Positions 24,605 through 36,098 of a stretch of DNA of 64,000 nt are shown here, in pieces; the first letter of the stretch is position 1, and every line of letters begins with the position of its first letter. The notes below the pieces were generated by a model. The model ran no database searches and was not told the origin of the DNA. It saw nothing but the letters and a program-made list of their open reading frames with translations. Where the stretch lies: contig JALDNG010000089.1 of the NCBI GenBank assembly GCA_024349245.1, forward strand, positions 161,001 to 225,000, given 5' to 3'. Source of the stretch: Neodontobutis hainanensis. Taxonomy: Eukaryota > Chordata > Actinopteri > Gobiiformes > Odontobutidae. The position numbers and the translations under genes are program-made.

Positions 24605-25325
24605 GAACAACACGGTATTGTTGGCAATACTGGGGTAAATGCCTACACGGTATCCGGACTAAAGAGGACATGGACAACCCAAGTTGTTATGAGCGCCCAG
24701 TTCAGAAGCCTGTATCTCTGATGGGATGGGGTTGCATGAGTGCATGTGGCTTGTGCAGCTTACACATCTGGAAAGGCACCATCAAAGCTGAAAGGTATAT
24801 CCAAGTTCTAGAACAACATGTGCTCCCATCCAGAAATTGTCTCTTTCAGGGAATACCTTGCATTTTCCAACATGACAATGTCAGAGACATACTGCATCAA
24901 TTACAACTTCATGGCTGCGTAGAAGAAGGATAAGGTACTGAAATGGCCAGATCTTTCACCCAAAGAAAACATTTGAGTGCATCATAAAAAGGAAGATGCG
25001 ACAAAGAAGACATAAGACAGTTGAGCAACTAGAAGCCTGTATTTGGATAAGAATTGAACAACATTCCTGTTCCTAAACTTGAGCAATTTGTCACCTCAGT
25101 CACCAGACGTTAGCAGACTGTTATAAAAAGAGGAGATGCCACACAGTGGTAAACATGGCCTTGTCCCAACTTTTTTGAGATGTATTGATACCATGAAATT
25201 TAAAATCAACTTATTTTTCTCTTAAAATAATACATTTTCTAAGTTTAAACATTTTATATGTCATCTACGTTGTATTCTGAATAAAATATTGAAATGTTTT
25301 ACTTCCACATGATTGTATTCTGTTT
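24605..25325 (+). pseudogene. Tc1-like transposase relic and 3' end (different family)
   Basis: Plus-strand reading gives GWGCMSACGLCSLHIWKGTI, AERYIQVLEQHVLPSRNCLF and IFQHDNV (second catalytic Asp region), then past frameshifts CIIKRKMRQRRHKTVEQLE and a VIKRGDATQW-like end. The 3' flank TTGTCCCAACTTTTTTGAGA and GATTGTATTCTGTTTTTGCA is the usual end of this Tc1 family. The N-terminal HTH half is missing. Frames are broken, so it is inactive. Confidence 0.82.
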
Positions 25326-26060
25326 TTGCATGGTTCAGCTCCAGGTGATGGTCCTTCATCCAAAGTGAGATGTCACTCAGTCATGCCAAGATGCAAGCAT
25401 AGACTGTCGGATCAGGTTGAAATGACAAGTGGAGTTGTCCTTTCATTATATGCTGATGACACAGTACTGTATGTCCATGCAAAAACAAAAAAGGGAAACT
25501 GCTGCAATACTTTCTGGAGCCTTGGTACCAGTATCCCACAGGCTTCAAAACTCTTGCTTGCAATTAAATACTAAAAACACATCTGCATGTTTTTCTGTCA
25601 GCAGACAGCCGCGGGCCAGTACCCATCTGTCATAGTCAATGGCGAGAGACTTGAAATAGTATACCAGTTAAACTATCTTGGTGTGATCTTTGATTCATAT
25701 TAAAAATGTAAAAAAAAATCTCTTAACTATAACTTACTGTTTTACTACATGGTCTAATACATCAGACAACACTTTAAAACCCCTCAAGTCTCTCAAGAAA
25801 ATATTAAAAACCTTAGACGGGAAGCCAATATATTATCAATATTGTTACATCCTAGGAAAGTATAACATCTTAGTCTTAGACAATTATCAGACGTTTCTGG
25901 ATCCATGCCTCATAAGGTTTTAAACGGGCTTGCCCTTGACTTTTTTTGGCATTATTTTACACATTTACAGTATTTTCCATGCAGGGCTCTTCACTTCTCT
26001 GGCTGACAACAGTAAATATAAGATGTTGACAAAAGCACTCACCAACTCTCTTATTAAAAT
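25326..26060 (+). mobile_element. LINE reverse-transcriptase fragment, frameshifted
   Basis: The catalytic motif region SLYADDTVLYVHAKTK is at about 25437-25485. After a frameshift the reading continues SGALVPVSHRLQNSCLQLNT, VIVNGERLEIVYQLNYLGVI and, from 25745, TTWSNTSDNTLKPLKSLKK and TLDGKPIYYQYCYILGKYN, all typical of fish LINE ORF2 C-terminal parts. Several frames are needed, so it is dead. The 5' part and the 3' tail are not visible. Confidence 0.8.
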
Positions 26061-29000
26061 GATAAGCAAGTATTTAAAACTGAACATGTAAAATGAATGG
26101 TCAGGTCTTGTTGCAGAAGCCCACTTAAATCATTCCAACTAATAATTCCTCATTCAAACCCTCATCATTAGCACTTGGCAGTGGGGAGAGGAAGAAATTA
26201 CTGGACTGAAAGCAAATGTGTGTTTAGTGTGCGGGGAATATAATGGCTGAGAGAAGCACATTAGCTTCAAATGAGCTGCTAACGTCATTACACCGAGCTG
26301 AACATGGAACACAGCCATCCTTTTGTTGGTCAATGCTCTCTTACTGCAAATGCACACTTTGATTAAATCATTCCTGTCTAAATGAAGCCTCCTCAGACAA
26401 AGGGCTGGGTGGTCAAGGGCACAACTTTTTGTGCTTTAATTTCTTCTACTTTTAATTGTATCATTCCACAAATGAACAAGTTCCATAAAACACCAAGTGA
26501 TAATTGCACTTTCACTGTTATTGGTTATGTAAGACTCTTACTAAAATACCTGTTTGCAAACAAATGCAAACAAATGAATGAAATGAATGAACAACACAGA
26601 CATTGGGCCTATATTAATGACATTTGCAGAATAAAACTAAACAAGCAGTTGTTTCAGTTTTACAAAGCCCAGATTACAGCATGCACAAATGTCTTCAGCC
26701 TGTGCTATACACTCACACACACACACTACACACTGAATTACTTTGCTGTCTCAGTGTGAGACCTAGAAAGTACTCGAGGAGCTTCAAGCTTGGCTGGTTT
26801 CCATTCAATTTCCCCTGTGGGTCATCCATTGGCCCGGGGACATGGCAAGTTGGAGCACCCAGCCCCGAGGTGATTAATGCAAGAAAGATGGCTGCAGTTC
26901 ACAGCTTAAATCCAATGGCATTTCAGGTAGAAAGCAGCTGTTTGTTGTGCAGTGAGAAATGGGTTCACCCAATCCTGTCTAACTCTCACTGACCCTGTTC
27001 AGTTTGAACAGAATGACTGCAAGAATAAATGCTGAACTTTAGAATGAGTGACACAAATGAGAACCAATGAACAGAGGTACCACACAGATGACAGAAGTAA
27101 CCGAGGCTGATAGAGCTGGAGATACAACCTGCACTCCTGAGGTGATATTAGTAAAGTACATCTGTTGAACATCTGGGATAAAATACCTCCAGTGGCCTTC
27201 TCAGGAAATCTTACATTTAGCAGACATGCTGTCACAGAGGACACAACAACAGAGGAAAGCTCTCTGGTGGGCTGTCAACTGGGCTCAAGAAGGAAAAGTC
27301 CTTCTGTTGTCCACAAAAGACAGGACACACACAGCTGTGAGCAGCACCACTAACAAAAACTGAAATCTAGCATTTGCTGCAGAAACACAAAGTATGCATC
27401 AGAGTATAATGTCCTACATTTACTGGTCTATATTAATCCTTATGACAGGTAATGTCATAAGGATGCACACATGTAAATATACATGTGTGCAGTAAGCTTA
27501 AACAATGTCTCTACATTGCCTACATTCAATTTGAGTAACAGTGCTTTTATTACACTTAAATGTTGGTTGTGCTCAAAATAATGATTTGTTAAAGATAGAT
27601 AAATAAATAAATAAATGTCTCAATTTTATTTACAATCAGTTTAAGGTTTACTGACAAGACACACATCAGTGGCATATATGCGTTTATACAAGCTGCTATT
27701 GATAAAATCACTTTGTAACCAACAAGTAACAACGCAATATCTAAAATTTTGGTAATACGTTCCCTTTCGGTTCGCTGAGGAAAAAGTCATTAAAACAATC
27801 TGAAAAGATCTGAGATCTGGTCTGTGCTTTCACTTCCTGCACATGCAGATCTGACATGCCAAGCCCTCCCCATTTCACCATGTCCAGCCCACTTGCATCT
27901 TCTGCCAGACTTTAGACATGCCTTAAAAATGCTCTGCTTTAGATCTTGAAAATCTGGTTCAAGATTTTTCAGGTTAAAAACAGTCTGTGCACTGTAGAAG
28001 GACCCTGCTAACTGGGTGGTAAAGAGTTTAGTCTGGACTCTGTCCCTTTTCAGCATAAACATTACACATAACTCCTCTGTTGAACAGTTTGTATTTAATT
28101 ATATTGTTTGCTGCTATACCATCCTGTGATGGACAAAGTGTACCCCCCAGCTTTAGAGATGTTGAACTTCTTCACTTGTGAGCTTTCATGATATAAGGTT
28201 TACATTGACACTGCAAAGAAATGAGGAGGAAGACCTCACTGATGAAGTACTGAAGTTCTGACTGATACTTGTTTTTACGAATGTCCTCTCTCATCCGATT
28301 AGTTATGGAAATCTAGAGTAAAGTTATTAAGGGCACACCGCTGATTCATCATCAGGAAACCTAAGACAGTCACAGTGGTGTCACATGCAAGATTTTAACT
28401 GAGTCAGAGAGTAATGCAAGTGTACAGTCAGCCCTGAGAGATCACACCCCTGTAACCTACTGATTAAAAAGTCAAGCATCCAGCTGAGACCCAGGCATAG
28501 GAGTGTTAGAACACCAGCCAAAGAACGCAAATTTAATAAAATGCAGAATATATTTTATAAACCAAAATTTTATTTTTGCAGTGTGTCCTGACTCACTCAT
28601 GTCTAATACAAGTCGCCTATTTCCTGTTATTGAGCGGTTGTGTTGTGCTTGTACCTATGTGCACTGCAGTGGAGGACACGTTTGGGCTGAGCAGGGCCTC
28701 AGCAGACAGTGTGGACCTGCACTTTAACTGCTGGTCAGTTGAGATGAAGGAGAAGAGGCCACTGCTGTTGAAAGCACTTCCCCTGGACCTCTGACAAATT
28801 GGGCTCTGCACACATTTCACTGGCCCCCAGTTGCTGCATGTCTCCGAGGTGGAAGAGGAAGGAGCGTCTCTGAAGCATTAAAGTGGAAAAACCAACGGCT
28901 GTGCAAGAATTTAATGAGGGCTCGGCGCAGTTCTGAGCTCGCGGTGACACAACACTTGGCATATAGGGATTTTCTGTTCTTTATTCTCAGCTTTAGTCCC

Positions 29001-29458
29001 TCGGTTACCAGTCCAGTCCCACTTTGTGCTTGATTTAAGGCCATCCAAACACTGGGGACATTGTGGTTTTTAAAAGAAGTCCCTGGCCCACAGGTAGGAA
29101 AATATTTTACAACAAAACAACCAAACCTAGTCACTAAAGATTACTGGTTTATTTTATTCTCTATTTTTCAACAATTTCATAAATGATGAGAATTTACCGA
29201 CTGATCTGTTTTATCAGATAATAAAAAATCCTTCCACAATTCCTCTTCATTCTGTTTCAATGAAAGTATACAGGAGTAAGACATCAAGCATTTTGAACTC
29301 TGATTCCATTTGATTGGATAAAACTGACATGCTTTTAATTAAGTATATTTAAAAGGATACAAAGCTGGATGACAGCACTGTGCTCCCAGGAAATGGTCTT
29401 ATAAATACTGCTATAAGGCTGTACAAACCTCAGACTGTGGCAAAGGAACTGTTAACAA
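26061..29458. other. Unassigned non-coding stretch
   Basis: No convincing exon or complete repeat. Small ATAA and GAATGA microsatellites lie at 27596-27616 and 26563-26592. Two adjacent hairpins lie at 27437-27490 (separate entry). 26800-26940 and 28570-28960 are GC-richer and not repeat-like to my eye; they may be conserved non-coding DNA, untestable here. Confidence 0.4.
27437..27490. repeat. Two adjacent perfect hairpins
   Basis: TCCTTATGAC (27437-27446) pairs with GTCATAAGGA (27454-27463) over a 7-nt loop. One base on, GCACACATGTA (27465-27475) pairs with TACATGTGTGC (27480-27490) over a 4-nt loop. Confidence 0.9.
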
Positions 29459-29720
29459 TTAGGGGTGGGACTTGATAAAAAAAAAAAAATCTAATTAATT
29501 AGAAGCTTTGTAATTAGTTAATCTTGATTAATTGCATTTTATTTGCATAACAATTTTTGCCCCAATAGGCATTTAAATGGATTTTAGTGGAGCGGTTTCT
29601 GTGCTCGGGGGTTGAAGAGCTTTGGTGGTACGAAAACTATTTTATGCACAAAACCATGCTTCCGGGAAGGTCGTTTTTTTAAATCAGTCCTAGCAAAGCG
29701 CTTTCATTCAATTCATTTGG
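29459..29720. mobile_element. hAT-like non-autonomous element fragment
   Basis: TTAGGGGTGGGACTTGATAA, TAATTAATTAGAAGCTTTG and GATTAATTGCATTTTATTTG match the start of a common fish hAT-type repeat as I remember it (GGGTGGG followed by many TTAAT motifs). The opposite end was not located. Confidence 0.5.
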
Positions 29721-30089
29721 TCTGTTTTTGGAAAATTAATGAAGAAATGCATATTTAAAATAATTACAATGTTAATGTGATGATTTTATTCTAATATTAT
29801 ATTAGCATATAAACAGCAGGGCTTTTTTATTTGTATTTATTCAATTCAGTTTAATAAATACAAAGAAAATAACCAAATAATTCACAGCAACAAGAGTTTT
29901 GTTTATATTACTTAAACAATGCCACATAATTTCTTAGTCTACTTTTTAATAATATAACATTAAAGATATCTAACTTAACTTAAACCTGATAAAAACAAGA
30001 GACAGGAAGAAAAACTGAAAGATAAATGAAAGCCTACAGTGTTCACTTCATGAGAAACCTCTGTGGCAAATGACTTTCTTCTGCTACAC

Positions 30090-30420
30090 CATCTATAATA
30101 TTACGCCCCAAATGAGTGAAAAAGTCAATGGGATGCGCAAAGCAAAAAAAATGACTTAAATCTAAGGAAAATTAAACTTGGCACACATATCATGTCAAGG
30201 TAAATATAAAATTATATTAAAGCTGCAAGCGATGAGGGAATGATTGTCCCTCACCGTTGCAACCCAGTGCTGGTGCCTAGGTTGAACTGTGTTGCTATCT
30301 CAGTTGGGGTTCATTCAGCCGTGTTTATTAATGCATTTAGGTGTCGTTTCAAGTGTATTGCCCTGAAGCTCAATTTTGTTGGACCGCTACAGTAAAACCG
30401 TTTGAAATCGGGCATTAATA
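30090..30420. mobile_element. Fragment related to the repeat at 769-2848
   Basis: ACGCCCCAAATGAGTGAAAA, AGTCAATGGGATGCGCAAA and AAATTAAACTTGGCACACAT align with 2517-2600 of the larger repeat (ACGCCCCAAATATGTGG, TTCAATGGGATGAGAAA, GAAACTTGGTACACAC). It continues into AAAGCTGCAAGCGATGAGGG, another frequent fish-repeat motif. Confidence 0.6.
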
Positions 30421-31264
30421 TAAAGTTTTCCAAACAAATTTGCAATATTTCCTAAAATAAGGACATACTAAATTTTTTGTCAATGTTATAAAAAATACAT
30501 GAGTACATTTTTTTAGATAGTTCAACTTTTTTAAGTTAGAACAGTTCAGGCATGTGTAAAGAATAAAGGGTTTAACTTTTTGGAAAAAAAAAGTTTGTGC
30601 AAGATATAAGAAATGTATGTATAACTATATATATGTATGTATATATATGTGTGTGTCTGTCTGTCTTATTTTTGGTTGTTCAAAATTCAAATTCCTTCAA
30701 AAAGCTGAATCTGTGTTTAAAATTTATAGCCATATATTATATGTTTTTGGTTTTATTTAGGTTCAGAAAGAGTCAAACCAGGTTTTTAATCTCAAGATTT
30801 CTTTAGTCATATGATCACATAGTTGTGTTAAAATTTCACCAAATCTCTGTGTCATCTGCAAAAAAAATAAGTTTAAAAGAATTTTATACATTACATATAT
30901 CCCCTGAGAGATGCCACAAGCAATGTCCAGAAATTTGAACTCACCCAACTCCATTAAGGTAAGTCTTTGTAAGTAATAAGTAATCTAATCTGTTATTGAA
31001 TATTTTTTTCCCAAATTTTAGATAAGTGTGGTTGCAGAGAGACAGGCCAATAATAAAAGTAAGAACAAAATAAATATTACAGTATTTACAAATATTGGGT
31101 TTTTTACAAATATTGGGTTATTTACTGCAGCTTAGTGGTACGTTATTAAATATTAAGCAGAGTAGTTTTAAGATGCCATGTATTGCTCATTAACCCAATA
31201 CGGACATCATGAATGTTTAAGTTAAATAAACTGTAAAAAAATAATATTTTTATAACAAAACAAT
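30421..31264. other. AT-rich unassigned stretch
   Basis: Contains a TATATGTATG/TGTGTC/TGTC microsatellite at about 30624-30667 and a direct repeat of TTTACAAATATTGGGTT near 31085-31120. No gene. Confidence 0.5.
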
Positions 31265-31385
31265 TGAGTTTGATCCCCGGCCGGCCAACACAGGCCTTTC
31301 TGTGAGGAGTCTGCACGTCCTCCCCGTGTTACTGTGGGTTCTCTCTGGGTACTTCGGCATCCTCCCACATTCAAATGTGGTATAA
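31265..31385 (+). mobile_element. tRNA-like repeat tail fragment
   Basis: GATCCCCGGCCGGCCAACAC, CTTTCTGTGAGGAGTCTGCA, CCTCCCCGTGTTACTGTGGG and GGCATCCTCCCACATTCAAA are the plus-strand form of the family seen reversed at 7321-7565. Only the part after the B box is left. Confidence 0.6.
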
Positions 31386-31825
31386 ATAAGATTTAGTTTT
31401 ATCAGAACTAACTCCAATACCGAGTGAAAAAAAAAAAACTTCCTCTGCTCCATGCTCTGCTTACCTCTATTGACTTCTGGAGATGTCAATAAGGCCTGTG
31501 TGAGTGTAATTTTATTGCTTTTCAATAATAACAATATTATTGTTGTCATTATCAAAGCTGTTTATCTGCTATTCCGCTTTTGTGCTGCAAACCACCATTT
31601 CAATAACACAATAAAAAGTCTGCTTACTTTTTTTTTTCCTTATCAGTCTTTTTTGAGGAACTATTGCTTTATACAACCAGACAATTGGTGTAATAAAGTG
31701 CAAGATAGCAAACAATAATGCATCTATGTGCAATTATTGGCATAATACATAATAAATAAATAAAAATAGAAGTGAGAACAGTTTACCAAGGCTTGTCTTG
31801 TCTTGAACAAACATTATAATATAAC

Positions 31826-32040
31826 TGGCAGCAGTAGCTCAGTTGGTAGAGCGTTCGTCCTTCAATCGGAAGGTAGGTGGTTCGATTCCCACTCTCCCCA
31901 CAGCTCATACTGTTGTTGTGTCCTTGGGCAAGACACTTAACCCACCTTGCCTCCAGTGGCTGTAACACTGGTAATTACTGTAGAACAATGTAAGTCGCTT
32001 TGGATAAAAGCGTCTGCCAAATGAATAAATGTAAATGTAA
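31826..32040 (+). mobile_element. tRNA-derived SINE, near full length
   Basis: The best-preserved copy: GCAGTAGCTCAGTTGGTAGA (A box), GGTTCGATTCCCACTC (B box), TGTCCTTGGGCAAGACACTT, GCCTCCAGTGGCTGTAAC, and the tail AAGTCGCTTTGGATAAAAGC with GTCTGCCAAATGAATAAATG. Confidence 0.9.
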
Positions 32041-32161
32041 TAATAAACTTATTATTAAGCAACCATGCTGCAACATCTATAGAAGTATGCAGAGTACAAT
32101 CAACCAACAACTGCCCAGTGATTACCAGAAGAGAAACAATAGTTTCAAACAATCAGAATTT

Positions 32162-32415
32162 GGGAGGCAGTGGCTCAGTGGTAGAGCAGCTGTCCTTCAA
32201 TCGGAAGGTAGTAGGTTTGATTCCCGCTCTCCCCACCTGCCTTGTATGAATGTTTAGTGAATGTATTTGATGATGGTCGGAGAGGCCGTAGGCGTGGAAT
32301 GGCTGCCACGTCTCTGTGGCTACAGATGTAGCTTACTACCACCAGTGTGGAGTGAATGAATAATTGATATGTAAAGTGTCATTGTGAACCCAGAAAAGCA
32401 CTATTTAAAATTAAT
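32162..32415 (+). mobile_element. tRNA-derived SINE, second type
   Basis: The same kind of head (GGCAGTGGCTCAGTGGTAGA; GGTTTGATTCCCGCTC) joins a different body (GATGGTCGGAGAGGCCGTAG, GGCTACAGATGTAGCTTACT) and a tail with AAAAGCACTATTTAAAA. The reverse copy is at 13018-13272. It lies 120 bp after the first-type SINE, in the same orientation. Confidence 0.8.
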
Positions 32416-32842
32416 ATAACACACACAGTGCTTTCTTCTAATCACACTATAAACCAAAGTCACATTGGCTGAGGAGGTCTACCAGAGTTCTCCTGTCTGC
32501 TCAACACGACCATAATGACGATGATAATGTTTCCAACATGCAGGCCACAGAGCATATCCAATCCCTTTCCTAAATGTCACCCTTCCCCTGTAAATGCTGC
32601 CACAAAAGGGCTTAGAGAAAAGGTTTGTGACAGTCGACTGCTTAGAATGGTTAACAAGCCATGAGCATCATTACACAAGAATCTTGCAAAAATGTCTTCA
32701 CTTCCTGCTTTCGGACAAGGCAGACGTCTCCTCCTGCTCCTCCTGCCTCTGGTGTATGCTTCTTTTGTTTCACCTCGTCATAATAAATTTCTCTTAATTT
32801 TTTTTTTTACTTTACTGCTTGCTGGACTCCTAAGAATTGGAA

Positions 32843-33163
32843 ATGGATCTGATTACCTGGTCTCTGAACGCAATTGACAAAGAAATTTCACATAAGAAGG
32901 GTGCACCGGGAGAGCCCATTGAGGATGTATTTCTTTATGGATTTATGATAGTGGGATTCCTGCTCATTGGTCTGGGGACTGCCTTAAACTATCAAAAGAT
33001 TTGTAAGACAGCTGCCTTTATATCTACCCAGCCGCTGTCTGCTGAAATTAAACAGTGCAGTAGTGACAGACTGAAGGGATTACAACAGAGAGATGCACAG
33101 TCCGAGGAGCTGACTCGACATCTCAACACAGACAGTTTACAACACCAAGAGTCAGACCTGTGA
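32843..33163 (+). CDS. Small single-pass membrane protein, unrecognised
   Basis: An intact 106-codon ORF starts at ATG 32843 (context GGAAATGG, purine at -3 and G at +4) and ends TGA at 33161-33163. The first 28 residues are mixed and charged (DKEISHKKGAPGEPIED). One clear membrane segment follows at about residues 30-50 (FLYGFMIVGFLLIGLGTAL), then a roughly 55-residue polar tail (SAEIKQCSSDRLKGLQQRDA, ending HQESDL). No signal peptide or N-glycosylation site is seen before the segment. A pyrimidine-rich tract ending CTAAG at 32834 could be a splice acceptor, so this may be a single coding exon after a 5' UTR intron, or a terminal exon. I cannot assign a family: KCNE-type subunits have a similar layout but the motifs do not match. 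It is not a repeat I recognise. Coding status is inferred from ORF integrity, start context and composition. Confidence 0.5.
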   Translation: MDLITWSLNAIDKEISHKKGAPGEPIEDVFLYGFMIVGFLLIGLGTALNYQKICKTAAFISTQPLSAEIKQCSSDRLKGLQQRDAQSEELTRHLNTDSLQHQESDL

Positions 33164-33379
33164 GGATATGAGGGGTTACATCAAAAGAAGACAACATCTA
33201 GAAACAGACCAGTGAGCTGCTACGTTGTATTACAGGCCTGACCATGGATAGGAAACAGAACTGATTGATTATGATCCAGATAAATGATCAAAAATCAAAA
33301 TAGATAAATTAATTTCTGTCTCTCTTCCCTCCCTTCCCAAGTCCCTTCTCTCGATTAGAAGTCTGGCCAGCAGACCCTT

Positions 33380-33535
33380 CACGTGACCACGTGTGCTGTT
33401 ATCTTGTTGTTGTCTGATGTTTGTATGTTTATGTTAGTGTGGCTTGTAATCTTTGTTGTGTCTATTTATGTATACATGATCCACACGAGACTAGTTTCCC
33501 CTTGGGGACCAATAAAGTCTAATTATCTATCTAAG
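33380..33535 (+). mobile_element. LINE 3'-tail fragment
   Basis: TAGTTTCCCCTTGGGGACCA, ATAAAGTCTAATT and ATCTATCTA form a typical fish LINE 3' terminus (a TTTCCCC...GGGA stem followed by AATAAAG and a short tandem tail). No coding part is attached. It lies about 220 bp downstream of the ORF at 32843. Confidence 0.7.
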
Positions 33536-34344
33536 TGGAAGATGAACCACAATGAAAAGAGGATACTGACATTAACCCTTACATATTTTGTATAATGCCA
33601 AGGATAAGAACTACAAATAAACTACAGACCATACAAATATTAAAATGGTGTAACAGTTGGTCTGTACCATGGTCTGCACTAACACTGCCACATGCTTGAC
33701 CTGGGCCTCCTTTATCTATTAGAAATGCGGTTAATTAACTTTTCTATTCTTGTGCTCACAGGATTTTACTTGATTCACTCATTCACCATGACAATGGTCT
33801 TTTGGACAGTTTAAGTCTGATGCATTATGCACTGTTCGGCCGCTCAGATCCATATCATCCCATTGACAATACTGTAAACAATGGCACCTAGAAAGAGTAA
33901 TTTCATAGCGGAGGATGAACTGGAAAAAAAGCAATGACTTTTTTAACTGAATAAATAATGAAAATTTTAATTCAACAAAAAATAAAATAAGGAAAAGTAC
34001 AGCAGACATGGATCAATAAAAACGGCTGAATGATTTATTAATCACTGGGCTGTACGTTAAACCACGGACCTACGCAAAAGATGTGGAACCAGAAGGAGAA
34101 CCAAGCAGGCTGGATCAAGAGTTAGTCGAACAACAGGTGGATTGATTCATGCGAAACAACGGCATCACTCTGGACACTTTTGGGATTTAAAGGGCCTGCC
34201 ACCCGTTGCCTGGCAACGCCACCTAATAATATAACTCACCACATAAATATAACAAAAACTAAAATTTGGAAAACAGAGAAAAAATTAACAAATAGTTCTA
34301 ATGATAAAGTAAAAATAGAAAGATTTAAAGAGTCACAATGTTAG
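33536..34344. other. Unassigned stretch
   Basis: No gene. 33650-33900 is less AT-rich and not repeat-like; nothing more can be supported. Confidence 0.4.
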
Positions 34345-34660
34345 TTGGAGAACACAAATAGCTCATATTTGTTCAAAATGTCTAAAAGCATTGCTATAAT
34401 TGGTAGGTGTAGCTATATACTGAATCAGAAAACTCTCTACATCTTATATTGTTCACTCATCCTACCTAATTATTGTACTGAAGTTTGGGGAAATACCTTT
34501 AAGAGCCATTTAGAGACATTATATAGACTCCAGAAAAAAGCCTTCAGAACTGTACACAATGTGGGATTTAGAGATCATACTAACACACTGTTCCAAAAAT
34601 TATGTACCCTATAACTCCATAAACATTACCGGAATTTCAATAATTATATAAAACTATTAT
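34345..34660 (+). mobile_element. LINE RT C-terminal fragment
   Basis: The open stretch reads SKSIAIIGRCSYILNQKTLY, LYCSLILPNYCTEVWGNTF and SHLETLYRLQKKAFRTVHNV. This is the region just after the RT core in fish LINEs (…TLYYSLIxPYLxYCxxVWGNTY...LQKKAxR). It has no true start, and both ends are truncated. Confidence 0.8.
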
Positions 34661-34918
34661 TTTTGACAAATATACTCTATTGTAATAACTAATTGTAAAC
34701 ATAACAAATAAAATTAATAATTATAATTAAAATTATTTAAATAAATTACCAAATAATTTGATTTGAAAATAATCTATTTAATGATAATTAAAGATAATTA
34801 AAATGGTAGGAATGATACCTGTTTTTAGTTTTTTTTTTCCTATTAATTGTGTTTTGTTTAACAGGAAAATGAAAGTATGAATTTTTGTTATTCTTTAATT
34901 TATGACTGAAATAAAAAA

Positions 34919-35150
34919 AAAAGTCCTGGTCCTGACTAGACCAGACCCAGACCTGGATCACATCCAGACTAAGACCAAGACTAGACCAGACCAGGACCAA
35001 AATTTGGACCAAAACCAGACTAGGGACAATACTTAGACCAGACCCAAGCTGCATCCAGACCAAGACTAGAACTAAACCAGACCATGGCCAGAACCTAGAC
35101 CCAGACCAAGACCACAACCTGACCTAAACTAGTCCCTATTTATAGCTTTT
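34919..35150. repeat. Degenerate GACCAGA-type minisatellite, copy 1
   Basis: Many imperfect repeats of AGACCAGACC, GACTAGACCAG and GACCAAGAC. The same motif family and flanks recur at 39578-39690, so it is part of a dispersed repeat. Confidence 0.8.
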
Positions 35151-35259
35151 TGTTCCAGGTCCAAACAAATTTTTTTATGCAGCCACTGAGATTTGCCTTC
35201 TTCTCTTTCTGCCCTTTGCAGCCCTTTTCAGTTCCACTAATTTCACTCATGTATACTGT

Positions 35260-35580
35260 ATATTTTAGTCTCTTTCAGAAAATGTAACTTTCAAAGCTCT
35301 GCGATTTACCAAATTTGAATTAGTGCATCAACTGTCCCGGAATGTTTGTCTTTCTTACCCATGCATCCCATTTTAAACATGTCTAAATTGTTCTTCTCAA
35401 ACACAGAATTCTTACAAGTTTTGTTTCATCTGCTGATGCACATTTTTCAACAAAACTACATAAATACTATATCCGCGCGTTCAGCAGATTCTCATGTCAC
35501 TCACGGTGTCAACATTTCTTCTCTACTGTTAATAATTTCTGAATGTGATGTATTTGTTTGAAGGCTTCAATTGAAGAAAA
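35260..35580. repeat. Dispersed repeat, copy 1 (partner at 39725-40040)
   Basis: Shared with 39725-40040 in the same order: CTTTCAGAAAATGTAAC, CAGAATTCT followed by TTTT, TCTGATGC, TTTTCA-CAAAAC-ACAT, TCTGTTAATA-TTTTGAAT in variant form, and GATG-ATTTGTTT-AAGGCTTC. Together with the preceding GACCAGA block this makes a two-part repeat of about 650 bp. The class is unknown. Confidence 0.7.
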
Positions 35581-35689
35581 CTGTGTTTCCAATGTCTGTC
35601 AGTTAGCTCGCTGACATAATCCTTTATAGTGTAGCCTTAATGTTTATAAACATGTTCAGTGTTGAGCTCCATTAATAGAGTTGAGGCCC

Positions 35690-36098
35690 TTTCACACTGG
35701 ACGCGTAACGAAAAAGCGAAGCGAAAAAGCAAATTTTATTGTTTTCAAATTGTTTGCATCAAAACCAACAAAGCTCCAATATTCCAAAACATTTGCGGCG
35801 ACAGCTGAGAAAACTTGGACACTTAATCATCCAGTGAGGACGAGCTTTTTATTTTCTTTTGAAGACCGAAAAGGAGGTTTTGGGTGCACCCAGTCTTAAA
35901 GAACAGAGTGACTGAAGGGGAGTATGCTAATCTGGTACAGGAGCTAAAACTTTATCGTGGCTGGTTCCACACTTTTAAGGAGCTCCTCCAAACAGTGGCA
36001 TAGCATCTGACGAGACATACCACAAACTTCAGGGAACCAATCCATCTGGAGCAGCGTCTGGAAGTCTGCTTAAGGTCAGCTGTCTTTTTAAAATCATC
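35690..36098 (+). pseudogene. PIF/Harbinger-like transposase relic, N-terminal part
   Basis: The left end GGCCCTTTCACACTGGACGC resembles Harbinger terminal repeats. The reading near 35895-36080 gives VLKNRVTEGEYANLVQELKL, YRGWFHTF, then ELLQTVA, a stop, and TRHTTNFREPIHLEQRLEVC. This matches the N-terminal region of Harbinger transposases. It is cut off at 36098 by the hAT-like element and resumes after 37036. Confidence 0.75.

Noticed and set aside
31829..31900. tRNA gene
   Set aside because: A and B boxes belong to the SINE head; body and tail of the SINE follow, and no complete cloverleaf is expected to function.
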